In this document: piece by piece, positions 6,931 through 14,513 of the stretch
Numbering within the stretch: the stretch's first letter is position 1
Layout of the letters: each line of letters starts with the position of its first letter
From: an uncultured Clostridia bacterium
GTDB taxonomy: Bacteria; Bacillota; Clostridia; Oscillospirales; Ruminococcaceae
NCBI GenBank assembly: GCA_947629275.1
Contig: CANRDG010000016.1
Coordinates: 1-22,334 of the forward strand
DNA length: 22,334 bases
Direction of reading: 5' to 3'
Notes under the pieces: model-generated
Told to the model about the DNA's origin: nothing
Databases searched by the model: none
The model's input: only the letters and a program-made list of their open reading frames with translations
Program-made: the position numbers and the translations under genes

Positions 6931-7240
6931 GGCGTTCTCTCAGAGAATGCGGAAAGAAGGCGTTGCGCGATAACAAGGAAAATCCCTCTCTTGCAAGGGA
7001 TTAGCGTTCCCTTTGGGAACGCCTGAAGAATTATTTCGCATTTAATTTTTGAGACGAAATAATTCTTCCAGCGGTCGTTTAAGACCGCTGTCCTCATTGT
7101 GAAATAGTCCACCGGACTATTTCACAATTCACCTTTTTCGGAGCGCACGCTGTGTCTTTGTGGGGTGCCGCCCCACACCCCGCGACCCTTTTGAAAAAGG
7201 GTCGATCGAAAACTTTTATTTTCTTGACAAGATTTTATAG
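6931..7240 (+). repeat. Composite hairpin-rich intergenic repeat, copy A
   Basis: A chain of hairpins shared in part with 21741-21960. In order:
- GCGTTCTCT/AGAGAATGC (6932-6950).
- AATCCCT with a CTCTTGC-type loop, then AGGGATT.
- GCGTTCCC-TTT-GGGAACGC (7004-7022).
- A 14-bp perfect inverted repeat, GAAGAATTATTTCG (7025-7038) with 7055-7068.
- CAGCGGTC/GACCGCTG (7069-7090).
- A 14-bp stem with a 3-base loop (7097-7127).
- AATTCACC, then CGGAGCGC.
- GTGGGG/CCCCAC (7160-7176).
- CGACCCTTTT/AAAAGGGTCG (7183-7204).
- A conserved tail, CGAAAACTTTTA through TTCTTGACA.
No coding frame is credible. Without a T tract in context, these are not ordinary terminators. Confidence 0.8.
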
Positions 7241-7264
7241 TCAGCGCAAACGTTGAAAATACAT

Positions 7265-7365
7265 TTCTTGCCTCTTGCCTCTAATGGTAAAGCGCAGTAG
7301 TGAAAATTTTCCGCGAAATTTTCAAGAGCATTTCTAACCTCTAACTTCTAAATTTCTAATAGCTG
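7265..7365 (+). repeat. Solo right end of the MITE-like element, hairpin and heptamer arrays
   Basis: TTCTTGC, CTCTTGC, CTCTAAT (7265-7285) are followed by TAAAGCGCAGTAGTG (7288-7302), then the hairpin TGAAAATTT/AAATTTTCA (7301-7324). The heptamers TTCTAAC, CTCTAAC, TTCTAAA (7332-7352) and TTCTAAT (7354-7360) come next, the last one out of step by one base. The array ends six bases before the antiporter start codon, leaving no room for a normal ribosome binding site. Confidence 0.75.
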
Positions 7366-8613
7366 GTGTTAATTTTGGACAGAATAGACTTTTTCAGAGA
7401 TCTTGCGGTGATAATCGTCACCGCAAAAATATTCGGGCTTTTGGCTCAGAAACTTAAAGCCCCTCAGGTCGTGGGCGAGATAGTGGCAGGACTTATCATA
7501 GGTCCATTTTGTTTAGGCTGGGTACAGCAGTCTGATTTTCTTTCGATGATGGCTGAGATAGGCGTTGTACTTTTGATGTTCGGCGCAGGTCTTGAAACAA
7601 ACATGAAAGAACTGCTGATAACGGGTCCGAAGGCGTTGCTGGTTGCTACGGCAGGCGTATTTGTACCGATGGCTGGCGGAACGCTGCTTTACAGCATATT
7701 TTACGGTTTTTCAGAGATAGGCAGCACGGAGTTTTTCAGGGCAATATTCATAGGCACGATAATGACTGCGACGTCGGTGGGAATTACGGTACAGACGCTT
7801 AAAGAGCTTGGCAGGCTGAAAGGCGAGATAGGCACGCTTATCATGAGCGCGGCGATAATAGACGATGTTATCGGCATAATCGTGCTGACGTTCGTAATAG
7901 GTTTCAAAGACCCTGCGACGAAGCCGTCGCAGGTGGTATTGAGCACGGGACTTTTCATACTTTTCAGCGCGGCTGTGGGAGTGACGACTCACTACATTTT
8001 CAAGCTTATAGACAAAAGATACCCTCACCGCAGGCGCATACCGATACTGGGGCTTGCGCTGTGTATGTTTCTGGCGTTCGCGGCGGAGAGGTTTTTCGGC
8101 ATTGCTGACATAACGGGCGCATACGTTGCGGGGCTTATTCTTTGCAGTCTTATAGATTCGGAGTACATAGCGCGCAAGGTGGACGTAAGCTCATACATGA
8201 TATTTGCGCCTGTATTCTTTGCCAGCATTGGCTTGAAAACGCAGTTTGACGGTTTTACGAGCGAGCTTGTGCTGTTCTCGATAGGATTTGTATTTGTGGC
8301 TTTGATAACGAAGATCATAGGCTGCGGACTGATGTCTAAAATACTTGGTTACAAGCTGAAAGACAGCATGAAAGTCGGCGTGGGCATGATGACGAGGGGA
8401 GAAGTGGCTTTGATAGTATCGCAGAAAGGGTTATCGGTAGGACTTCTGGACGCGAAGTATTTTACATCTGTAATACTTCTTATAATGGTATCTTCAATAC
8501 TAACGCCGATAATACTGAAACTGCTGTTCAAGGGAGAGCCTTTGCCCGAGGAAGAGGCGCAAAGTACAGCGGTTCAAGGAGACGTTGAGGCACAAGGAGA
8601 TGCGGCGGAGTGA
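7366..8613 (+). CDS. Cation/proton antiporter, CPA2 family (KefB/NapA-like)
   Basis: An integral membrane exchanger of Na+ or K+ against protons, 415 residues with about 12 to 13 hydrophobic segments. The family pattern is clear: APQVVGEIVAGLIIGP near residues 32-47, GVVLLMFGAGLE near 66-77, and the ion-binding aspartate pair Asp166-Asp167 in IIDDVIG. MMTRGEVALIVS lies near the end. A double aspartate is typical of electrogenic members. There is no TrkA-N/RCK domain, only an acidic tail ending QGDVEAQGDAAE. The start is uncertain: GTG at 7366 or TTG at 7375, neither with a clear Shine-Dalgarno sequence, because heptamer repeats reach to within six bases. It overlaps the next gene by four bases. 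The substrate ion cannot be told. Confidence 0.9.
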   Translation: MLILDRIDFFRDLAVIIVTAKIFGLLAQKLKAPQVVGEIVAGLIIGPFCLGWVQQSDFLSMMAEIGVVLLMFGAGLETNMKELLITGPKALLVATAGVFVPMAGGTLLYSIFYGFSEIGSTEFFRAIFIGTIMTATSVGITVQTLKELGRLKGEIGTLIMSAAIIDDVIGIIVLTFVIGFKDPATKPSQVVLSTGLFILFSAAVGVTTHYIFKLIDKRYPHRRRIPILGLALCMFLAFAAERFFGIADITGAYVAGLILCSLIDSEYIARKVDVSSYMIFAPVFFASIGLKTQFDGFTSELVLFSIGFVFVALITKIIGCGLMSKILGYKLKDSMKVGVGMMTRGEVALIVSQKGLSVGLLDAKYFTSVILLIMVSSILTPIILKLLFKGEPLPEEEAQSTAVQGDVEAQGDAAE

Positions 8614-9464
8614 CATATATAAAAGGTATGGAAGACCTGCACACACATTCGCGGTTTTCAGTTGACAGTGATGCAGATGTTTTTGAGATGATAGAAAAGG
8701 CTGTTTCACTGGGGCTTAAAGCATATGCCATAACAGACCATTGCGAGGTGAACAGGTGGTACACAGAAGAATATTACGGCGGCACGAAGATATATCCGTA
8801 CTTTGATTTTAAGGGCGATTACGAACGCTCGGTGTCATTTATAAGCGGTATAAAAGAAAGATACAAAGGCAGGATAGAGCTTTTATGCGGCATAGAGCTG
8901 GGGCAGGCGCAGGAAGAACCCGAAATTGCTCAGATAGTTGTTGACGACAAGAGGATAGACTTTATTTTAGGCTCTGTTCATCAGCTGCCGAAGACGGAGG
9001 ATTTTGCATTTTTAGAGTACGGCGAGATGACGCGGGCGGAGGCTGAAGACCTGCTGGAGCGGTATTTTAAAGAGATCGACAGGTTATGCGCATGGGGGAA
9101 GTTTGATTCGCTGGCGCACCTGACTTATCCTTTGAGGTACTACATAAAAAACGGTATTGAAGTTGACACGGCAAAGTTTGACGGCATTATTGAAAGCGCG
9201 CTGAAAAGGCTCTCTGAAAACGGCAAGGCATTAGAGATAAACGGTTCGGGTATACGTCAGGGGGCAGGTATGACTTTCCCGACGGTAAAGTACGCAAAGA
9301 TGTTCAGAGATGTGGGCGGAGAGATGATAACCCTAGGCTCTGACGCGCATTATGCAAAAGACGTTGGTGCAGGCATTTACGAGGCGGCTAAAGAAGTGAA
9401 GGCGGCAGGTTTTGATAAAGTGGTATATTTTAAGGAAAGAAAGCCGATATTTATTGATATATGA
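8610..9464 (+). CDS. hisK: PHP-domain histidinol-phosphatase
   Basis: A metal-dependent phosphatase of the PHP superfamily that removes phosphate from L-histidinol phosphate in histidine synthesis; 284 residues. Visible metal ligands are DLHTH (His11, His13), ITDHCE (Asp43, His44, Glu46), GIELGQ, GSVHQL, DSLAHL and GSDAHYAKDVG near the end, in the usual order. The GTG at 8610 overlaps the antiporter stop codon (GTGA), and AAGGAG at 8594-8599 is well spaced for it. The ATG at 8628 has no room for a binding site, so GTG is preferred. No other his genes are nearby. Some PHP phosphatases act on other small phosphates, so the family call is firmer than the exact substrate. Confidence 0.85.
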   Translation: MTYIKGMEDLHTHSRFSVDSDADVFEMIEKAVSLGLKAYAITDHCEVNRWYTEEYYGGTKIYPYFDFKGDYERSVSFISGIKERYKGRIELLCGIELGQAQEEPEIAQIVVDDKRIDFILGSVHQLPKTEDFAFLEYGEMTRAEAEDLLERYFKEIDRLCAWGKFDSLAHLTYPLRYYIKNGIEVDTAKFDGIIESALKRLSENGKALEINGSGIRQGAGMTFPTVKYAKMFRDVGGEMITLGSDAHYAKDVGAGIYEAAKEVKAAGFDKVVYFKERKPIFIDI

Positions 9465-9516
9465 CTTTTGTAAAAATACGTTATATGAAAATTGTGTGAA
9501 ATGATATTTACGTCTA

Positions 9517-9545
9517 TTGATTTAATTACAAAAGTATGTTACAAT
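9517..9545 (+). promoter_or_regulatory. Promoter of the RING-like membrane protein gene
   Basis: TTGATT (9517-9522), a 17-base spacer and TACAAT (9540-9545). GGGAGG at 9575-9580 is the ribosome binding site of the ATG at 9588. Confidence 0.7.
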
Positions 9546-9587
9546 ATATAAAACAAGTTAAACGGCGCTATTGAGGGAGGCTGACAA

Positions 9588-10589
9588 ATGGCTGATTACA
9601 GAGGCAAAAAGTGCTTGATATGCGACAAAGAGTTCAAAGAGGGCGACGACATAGTTGTATGCCCTGACTGCGGCACGCCTTATCACAGGGAATGTTACCT
9701 TGAAAAGGGCGAATGTGTGAATTACGAGCTGCATGAAAAGGGCGGTTCGTGGCAGGCAGAGCAGGACGAGATAGAAGACCGCAAACGCCGCGAAAACTCG
9801 GGGAGCGATATTCGCTGCCCCAGGTGCGGCGAGAACAACCCCGGCAGCGCGCTTTTCTGCAACAACTGCGGTCTGCCGCTTGGCATGAAACAGCAGGGGG
9901 CGCAGCAGAGTTTCAATGATATGGGTCAGCAGGGCGGCTACGGCAACATGGGCGGCATGGGCGCGCCTTTCGGGACTTTTTCGACGGTGAGATTTACGCC
10001 CGAGAGCGACCTTGACGGCAACACGCTTGGCGAATACGCAAACTATGTGGGCACGAGCAGGAGCTATTTTATGACGCAGTTCATAAGGTTTACAAAGTTT
10101 GCGAAAAAGGCAAGTTTCAGCTTTGTGGCGTTTTTGTTCCCCGAGTTTTATTTCTTTTACAGGAAGATGTACAAAGAGGCGATACTGGCGTTTTTTGCGA
10201 TGCTGGTGATGTCTTTGCCGAGCATGATATTTATGTTCCAGTCGGGCGGCGAATATGCAAAAATGCTTGCCGGGGCGGGAATGAGCTTGCCAGGCGTTCT
10301 GATGAATGATATAAACACCAAAGCAGGCTGGTTCAACACGGCATACAATGTATGCTATTTCGGGACGTGGATCTTTCAAGCGGTATGCGGAATTTTTGCA
10401 AATTTCTGGTACTACAAAAAGGCTAAAAAGGACATCGGCAGGATAAAGAGCGATGGTCTTGGCAGCGATGAGATAGCGCGCAAAGGCGGCACGAGCATAG
10501 GTCTTATGATACTGGCGTTCGCGCTGTACATGGCGATGACGATAGGACTTTTGGTGCTTGTGCATTACAGGGCTGAGATTGGTTTGTAA
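9588..10589 (+). CDS. RING-like/zinc-ribbon membrane protein (Prok-RING_1 plus DUF2628-like)
   Basis: A 333-residue protein with two zinc modules in front of a membrane domain. The N-terminal module has Cys9/Cys12, Cys25/Cys28, His33, Cys36 and perhaps Cys43, in the spacing CPDCGTPYHREC seen in prokaryotic RING family 1. A second zinc ribbon follows: Cys77/Cys80 and Cys91/Cys94 (CPRCG...CNNCG). Residues 97-125 are a Gly/Gln/Met-rich linker. The rest has three or more hydrophobic segments, including SFSFVAFLFPEFYFFYRKMY, which resembles the DUF2628 family. The zinc modules are probably cytoplasmic. No function is known to me; a RING fold in bacteria does not by itself mean ubiquitin ligase activity. 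It has its own promoter and is followed by the rpsF promoter. Confidence 0.8.
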   Translation: MADYRGKKCLICDKEFKEGDDIVVCPDCGTPYHRECYLEKGECVNYELHEKGGSWQAEQDEIEDRKRRENSGSDIRCPRCGENNPGSALFCNNCGLPLGMKQQGAQQSFNDMGQQGGYGNMGGMGAPFGTFSTVRFTPESDLDGNTLGEYANYVGTSRSYFMTQFIRFTKFAKKASFSFVAFLFPEFYFFYRKMYKEAILAFFAMLVMSLPSMIFMFQSGGEYAKMLAGAGMSLPGVLMNDINTKAGWFNTAYNVCYFGTWIFQAVCGIFANFWYYKKAKKDIGRIKSDGLGSDEIARKGGTSIGLMILAFALYMAMTIGLLVLVHYRAEIGL

Positions 10590-10605
10590 ATTGTTGAAAA
10601 AATGC

Positions 10606-10634
10606 TTGACAAGCAAATTTATTTGTGATATAAT
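10606..10634 (+). promoter_or_regulatory. Consensus sigma-A promoter of the rpsF-ssb-rpsR operon
   Basis: TTGACA (10606-10611), a 17-base spacer and TATAAT (10629-10634): a perfect consensus, as expected for a highly expressed ribosomal protein operon. Confidence 0.92.
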
Positions 10635-10639
10635 ATTCA

Positions 10640-10710
10640 GTACGGCAAATTTGAAGTGCCGATCCCTTGCTCACATACACGTGTGGGCTTATTTCCAAAA
10701 GGAGGTGTGT
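10640..10710 (+). promoter_or_regulatory. Structured rpsF leader, candidate S6:S18 autoregulatory element
   Basis: The 5' leader contains CGGCA (10643-10647) paired with TGCCG (10657-10661). A bulged hairpin follows, with CCC (10664-10666) and CACA (10672-10675) facing TGTGGG (10682-10687) and TTGCT bulged. The full anti-Shine-Dalgarno match AAAAGGAGGTG (10697-10707) precedes the ATG. Leaders of rpsF in many bacteria bind the S6:S18 complex through a bulged stem with a conserved CCG. CCGATCCC here is suggestive, but a match to the published consensus was not verified. Confidence 0.4.
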
Positions 10711-10715
10711 AGGTC

Positions 10716-11006
10716 ATGGCAAAGTTGAGCGAAAAGTATGAAGCTATGCTGGTTTTCAGCGTTAAAAACGGCGAGGACGCCGCTAAGGCTCTTGAAGAAA
10801 AGTTCGATGAGATGATAACTGCCGCAGGAAGCGACGTTACAAAGGACGAATGGGGCAAGAGAAAGCTCGCTTATGCTATCAACTACGAGACGGAAGGCTT
10901 CTATGTTGTGTGGAACTTCTCGGCTGCTCCCGATTTCCCTGCGGAGCTGGAGAGAGTACTCAACATAACTGACGGAGTGCTGCGTTTCTTAGTAACGGTG
11001 GCATAA
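10716..11006 (+). CDS. rpsF: 30S ribosomal protein S6
   Basis: Component of the small-subunit platform that binds 16S rRNA together with S18. The 96-residue protein has the usual YEAMLVF first strand and the signature WGKRKLAYAINYETEGFYVVWNF, and ends in VLRFLVTVA. The strong binding site AGGAGG lies ten bases before the ATG. It is the first gene of the conserved rpsF-ssb-rpsR operon, with a perfect consensus promoter upstream. Confidence 0.97.
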   Translation: MAKLSEKYEAMLVFSVKNGEDAAKALEEKFDEMITAAGSDVTKDEWGKRKLAYAINYETEGFYVVWNFSAAPDFPAELERVLNITDGVLRFLVTVA

Positions 11007-11039
11007 AAGAGTACGGACATTCATGAAAGGAAGAGTTAT

Positions 11040-11525
11040 ATGCTGAACAGAGTTATTTTGATGGGTAGGATCTCGCAGGATTTGGCGCTGAAACAGACTC
11101 AGTCGGGCGCTTCGGTGCTGACTTTCAATATTGCTGTTGAACGCAGTTACACAAAGCAGGGCGAAGAAAGACAGACTGATTTTATCACTTGTGTGGCATG
11201 GCGTCAGCAGGCGGAGTTTATCAACAAATACTTTGCCAAGGGCAGAATGATCGCTTTGGAGGGCAATCTGCGCACCAGAAATTATGATGACAAAAACGGC
11301 GTAAGGCATTACGTTACAGAAGTTTTTGTTGACAGTGTTTCATTTACCGGCGAACCCAAGAGAGAGGGCAGCTTTGAGAGAGATTACTCAAACAGCTACA
11401 GCGCTCCGCAGGCTCAGTCTGCTCCGTCTTACGGCAGCGATAACAATAACTCCTCAGCCACCGCTTCGATAGGCACGCTTTCAGATTTTGAAGACGTTAT
11501 CGGCGATGATGACGCGCCTTTCTGA
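11040..11525 (+). CDS. ssb: Single-stranded DNA-binding protein
   Basis: A homotetrameric protein that coats single-stranded DNA during replication, recombination and repair. It has 161 residues. The OB fold occupies about 1-105, beginning MLNRVILMGRISQDL and including NIAVERSYTKQGEERQTDF and VAWRQQAEF. A low-complexity Ser/Asn/Gln linker follows, then the acidic interaction tip ending DDDAPF, which binds partner proteins such as PriA and RecQ. The position between rpsF and rpsR is the classic Firmicutes arrangement. AAGGAAG lies a few bases upstream of the ATG. Confidence 0.97.
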   Translation: MLNRVILMGRISQDLALKQTQSGASVLTFNIAVERSYTKQGEERQTDFITCVAWRQQAEFINKYFAKGRMIALEGNLRTRNYDDKNGVRHYVTEVFVDSVSFTGEPKREGSFERDYSNSYSAPQAQSAPSYGSDNNNSSATASIGTLSDFEDVIGDDDAPF

Positions 11526-11577
11526 AAAAGTAAAAAGGTTTTATAACGACTGCGAACGCTGAAATGGAGTGAATATT

Positions 11578-11820
11578 ATGGAAAAGACAGTCAATGCAAG
11601 AGTACAGAAAAGATCGCGCAAGAAAGTTTGTCAGTTCTGTGTTGACAGGACGGAGAAGATCGACTACAAGGATACGGCAAGACTCCGCAAGTGCATGACG
11701 GAAAGGGCTAAGATACTTCCGCGCCGCGTAACAGGCACGTGCGCTTATCATCAGAGAGAGCTGACTTCCGCCATAAAGAAGGCAAGACACGTAGCTCTGC
11801 TCCCTTATGTTGCAGACTAA
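11578..11820 (+). CDS. rpsR: 30S ribosomal protein S18
   Basis: Small-subunit protein paired with S6. It has 80 residues with the core IDYKDTARLRKCMTERAKILPRR, followed by TGTCAYHQRELTSAIKKARH. CQFC near residues 18-21 together with CAYH forms a set of potential zinc ligands, as in other zinc-type S18 proteins. The ATG at 11578 is preferred over an in-frame GTG at 11569 because GGAG at 11566-11569 is spaced eight bases from it and would overlap the GTG. A terminator follows directly. Confidence 0.96.
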   Translation: MEKTVNARVQKRSRKKVCQFCVDRTEKIDYKDTARLRKCMTERAKILPRRVTGTCAYHQRELTSAIKKARHVALLPYVAD

Positions 11821-11832
11821 ACTTTGAAGATC

Positions 11833-11866
11833 GGGGCTGTATCTTTGTGATACAGCCTTTGTTTTT
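11833..11866 (+). terminator. Rho-independent terminator of the rpsF operon
   Basis: GGCTGTATC (11835-11843) pairs perfectly with GATACAGCC (11849-11857) over a 5-base loop, followed by TTTGTTTTT. Confidence 0.92.
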
Positions 11867-11909
11867 ACTAAAGCAATTTTTGGGGCGTACTTCTGGCTGA
11901 AATTATGAC

Positions 11910-11938
11910 TTGAAAAAATGCTGTGATTTTGGTATAAT
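11910..11938 (+). promoter_or_regulatory. lon promoter
   Basis: TTGAAA (11910-11915), a 17-base spacer and a perfect TATAAT (11933-11938). No CIRCE element or CtsR heptad repeat is visible, so classical heat-shock repressor control of lon is not supported. The leader is about 70 bases and contains a 7-codon open frame at 11944-11967, probably incidental. Confidence 0.8.
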
Positions 11939-12016
11939 CTTTTTATGAGGGACATTTTGTGTTCTTGACAAAAGGAGTATAACTATACGTTTATATATAA
12001 AAAGAGAGGGATAAAA

Positions 12017-14467
12017 ATGCAAAGAAACGACACGCCGTTTTCTAAACGCGACAATATAGACATGACCGTAATACCGCTGAAAGGTGTTGTTATCATGCCT
12101 TTTATGACGGTGCAGTTTGACGTTGAGGGCAAGCTGTACATAGAATGCCTTGAAAGAGCTATGAAAAATGACAGCGCGGTATTTCTGACGGCGCAGAAGG
12201 ATATTCTTGAAGAAGACGTAAACGATGTGAGCCAACTGTATGAGATAGGTGTGATCTCTGAAATAAAGCAAATAGTTAGGGGTCACGACGGCAGCGCGAG
12301 GGTGCTGGTCCAGGGCATACAGAAGGCTCGGCTGAAAAGTCTGTTCAGAATGTCAAGGTCTATAACGGGTGTGCTGACGGCTGAGGACAACTACGGAAAA
12401 GAAAGCGATGACGAGGATATGTCTGCTGCGGTGCGCAGAGCAAAGCTTAGTTTCTCGGCTTACAGCAGCATGATGCCGAATATTTCAAAACGGCTGATAT
12501 ACAGCGTTATGGCGGCAAAGGACAATATCGATGTATTTGAGAGGATAGTTTTTAACATAAATCTGCCATTTGACGACAGGCAGGCGATACTGGAGGAAAA
12601 TTCTCTTTATGACAAGCTGGTAAAGCTTTCTCTGATACTGGACAAGGAAGCAGAGATGGTAAAGCTTGAAAAAGACCTCGAAGAGAGAGTAACACAGAGA
12701 TTTGAAAAAAACCAGAAAGAGCAGTATTTAAGAGAGATGAGAAACGCTATCTCGCAGGAGCTTGGCGAGATAACTATGGACGACGAATACGAGGACGAGG
12801 ACAGCTACATTGACAAGATAGCTGACTTAGGGCTGCCGCAGGAATGTGAAGACAAGCTGCTTTCGGAATTCAAGAGAATGAGGAGAATGCCGCCGTCTTC
12901 GCAGGAGGCTGCGCTTATTTCAGAATATCTTGACACCTGTCTTGCACTGCCGTGGAACAAGTCTTCGGAAGAAGTTTGCGATGTGAACAGGGCGAGAGAG
13001 ATACTTGACCGTGATCACTACGGTCTTAAAAAGGTAAAGGAAAGGATCTTAGAAAACATTGCGGTAAGGCAGCTTTCTGAAAACAATGTGAAAGGGCAGA
13101 TAATTTGCCTGCAAGGTCCTCCGGGCGTGGGAAAGACTTCTATCGTTCGTTCTATAGCCGAGGCGCTTGGCAGGAAATATGTGAGAGTATCGCTGGGCGG
13201 CGTTAGAGACGAGGCTGACATCAGGGGTCACAGAAAGACGTACATAGGCTCGATGCCGGGCAGGATAATGGACGCACTGAAAAAGTGCGGAACTAACAAC
13301 CCCGTTATGCTGCTGGACGAGATAGACAAACTGACTGCTGACGCGCACGGCGACCCGAGCTCGGCGCTGCTTGAGGTTTTGGACTCGGAGCAGAATGTGG
13401 CGTTCAGAGATCACTACATTGAGCTGCCCTTTGACTTAAGCCATGTGATGTTTATTACCACTGCGAACACGCTGGACACCATTCAGCCGCCTTTGCTTGA
13501 CAGAATGGAAGTTATAGAGATTGCGAGCTACACGCGCGAGGAAAAATATCACATAGCGAAAGAACATCTGATACCGAAGCAGATAGCTGCGAACGGGTTG
13601 AAAGCGTCGCAGGTAAAGCTGGCGGATTCGGCTATATACGCGCTTATTGATCACTACACGAGAGAAGCAGGCGTAAGAAAGCTGGAGAGGGCTATTGCAT
13701 CTCTTTGCAGAAAGGCTGCGGCAGTGCTTGTTTCGGGCGAGAAAAAGACGGTAAGCTTTACGGCGAAGAACATTACCACATATCTTGGTGCGCACAAATA
13801 TCTGCCTGACGATGTTGGCAAGAAAGACAGGATAGGCGAAGTAAACGGTCTTGCGTGGACGTCTGTTGGCGGAGTACTTATGCCGCTCGAAGTGCTGGTG
13901 CTTGACGGCAAGGGCACTGTGGAGGCTACGGGTTCTTTGGGCGATGTTATGAAAGAGAGCGCTAAAATTGCGGTATCTTATTGCAGGAGCGTTGCGAAAA
14001 AGTACGGCATTGACCCTGATTTTTACAAGAACAAAGACATTCACATACACGCGCCCGAGGGGGCTGTTCCGAAAGACGGCCCGAGCGCGGGCGTTACGCT
14101 GGCGACGGCTTTGGTATCGGCGCTTTCAAAAACGCCGGTGCGGCACGACGTTGCCATGACGGGAGAGATAACCCTGACGGGAAAGGTGCTTGCGATAGGC
14201 GGACTTAGAGAGAAGTCTATGGCGGCATACAAGGACGGTATCAAAACGATAATAGTACCCAAGGCGAACAGCGGAGACCTTGACGAAATAGACGACACCG
14301 TTAAAAACGGCATAGAGTTTATCTTTGCGGAGGAAATAGACAGGGTACTCGATACGGCTCTTGTTTGCAAGGAGGAGAGCGGAAAGCGCACGGCTGAAAA
14401 GAAACGCGCGGCAGGCACAAAGAGAAACACTGCCGAAGAAAAGCCTGCGGTGCTGAAGAATTCATAG
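12017..14467 (+). CDS. lon: ATP-dependent protease Lon (LonA type)
   Basis: A cytosolic AAA+ protease that degrades misfolded and regulatory proteins; 816 residues. An N-terminal substrate-binding domain (about 15-210) and a helical section precede the ATPase. Walker A is GPPGVGKT (367-374) and Walker B includes LLDEIDK with Asp434/Glu435. The C-terminal protease domain carries the Ser690-Lys733 dyad in PKDGPSAGVT and GLREKS, with the same 43-residue separation as E. coli Ser679/Lys722. The last 35 residues are a Lys/Glu/Ala-rich tail beyond the usual end. GAGAGGG lies upstream of the ATG. No terminator separates it from the next gene, 46 bases away. Confidence 0.97.
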   Translation: MQRNDTPFSKRDNIDMTVIPLKGVVIMPFMTVQFDVEGKLYIECLERAMKNDSAVFLTAQKDILEEDVNDVSQLYEIGVISEIKQIVRGHDGSARVLVQGIQKARLKSLFRMSRSITGVLTAEDNYGKESDDEDMSAAVRRAKLSFSAYSSMMPNISKRLIYSVMAAKDNIDVFERIVFNINLPFDDRQAILEENSLYDKLVKLSLILDKEAEMVKLEKDLEERVTQRFEKNQKEQYLREMRNAISQELGEITMDDEYEDEDSYIDKIADLGLPQECEDKLLSEFKRMRRMPPSSQEAALISEYLDTCLALPWNKSSEEVCDVNRAREILDRDHYGLKKVKERILENIAVRQLSENNVKGQIICLQGPPGVGKTSIVRSIAEALGRKYVRVSLGGVRDEADIRGHRKTYIGSMPGRIMDALKKCGTNNPVMLLDEIDKLTADAHGDPSSALLEVLDSEQNVAFRDHYIELPFDLSHVMFITTANTLDTIQPPLLDRMEVIEIASYTREEKYHIAKEHLIPKQIAANGLKASQVKLADSAIYALIDHYTREAGVRKLERAIASLCRKAAAVLVSGEKKTVSFTAKNITTYLGAHKYLPDDVGKKDRIGEVNGLAWTSVGGVLMPLEVLVLDGKGTVEATGSLGDVMKESAKIAVSYCRSVAKKYGIDPDFYKNKDIHIHAPEGAVPKDGPSAGVTLATALVSALSKTPVRHDVAMTGEITLTGKVLAIGGLREKSMAAYKDGIKTIIVPKANSGDLDEIDDTVKNGIEFIFAEEIDRVLDTALVCKEESGKRTAEKKRAAGTKRNTAEEKPAVLKNS

Positions 14468-14513
14468 AGAAAAAACATTATCATTTTGACAGACTACGGG
14501 GCGGTTTTGACGT

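Noticed and set aside
7183..7204. Ordinary intrinsic terminators in the repeat blocks
   Set aside because: The stems are terminator-like, but the T tracts are short or missing and the modules recur in fixed order with covarying stems. A terminator role is possible but does not explain the structure.
6864..7360. CRISPR array
   Set aside because: The repeats are 7-base tandem units and hairpins without regular spacers, and no cas genes are near.
9558..10616. A 352-codon open frame on the minus strand
   Set aside because: It mirrors the RING-like protein gene, covers the rpsF promoter end, has low-complexity His/Ala/Arg content and no start signal.
11944..11967. Upstream 7-codon frame in the lon leader as a regulatory peptide
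   Set aside because: There is no ribosome binding site in front and no attenuator-like structure after it; most likely chance.
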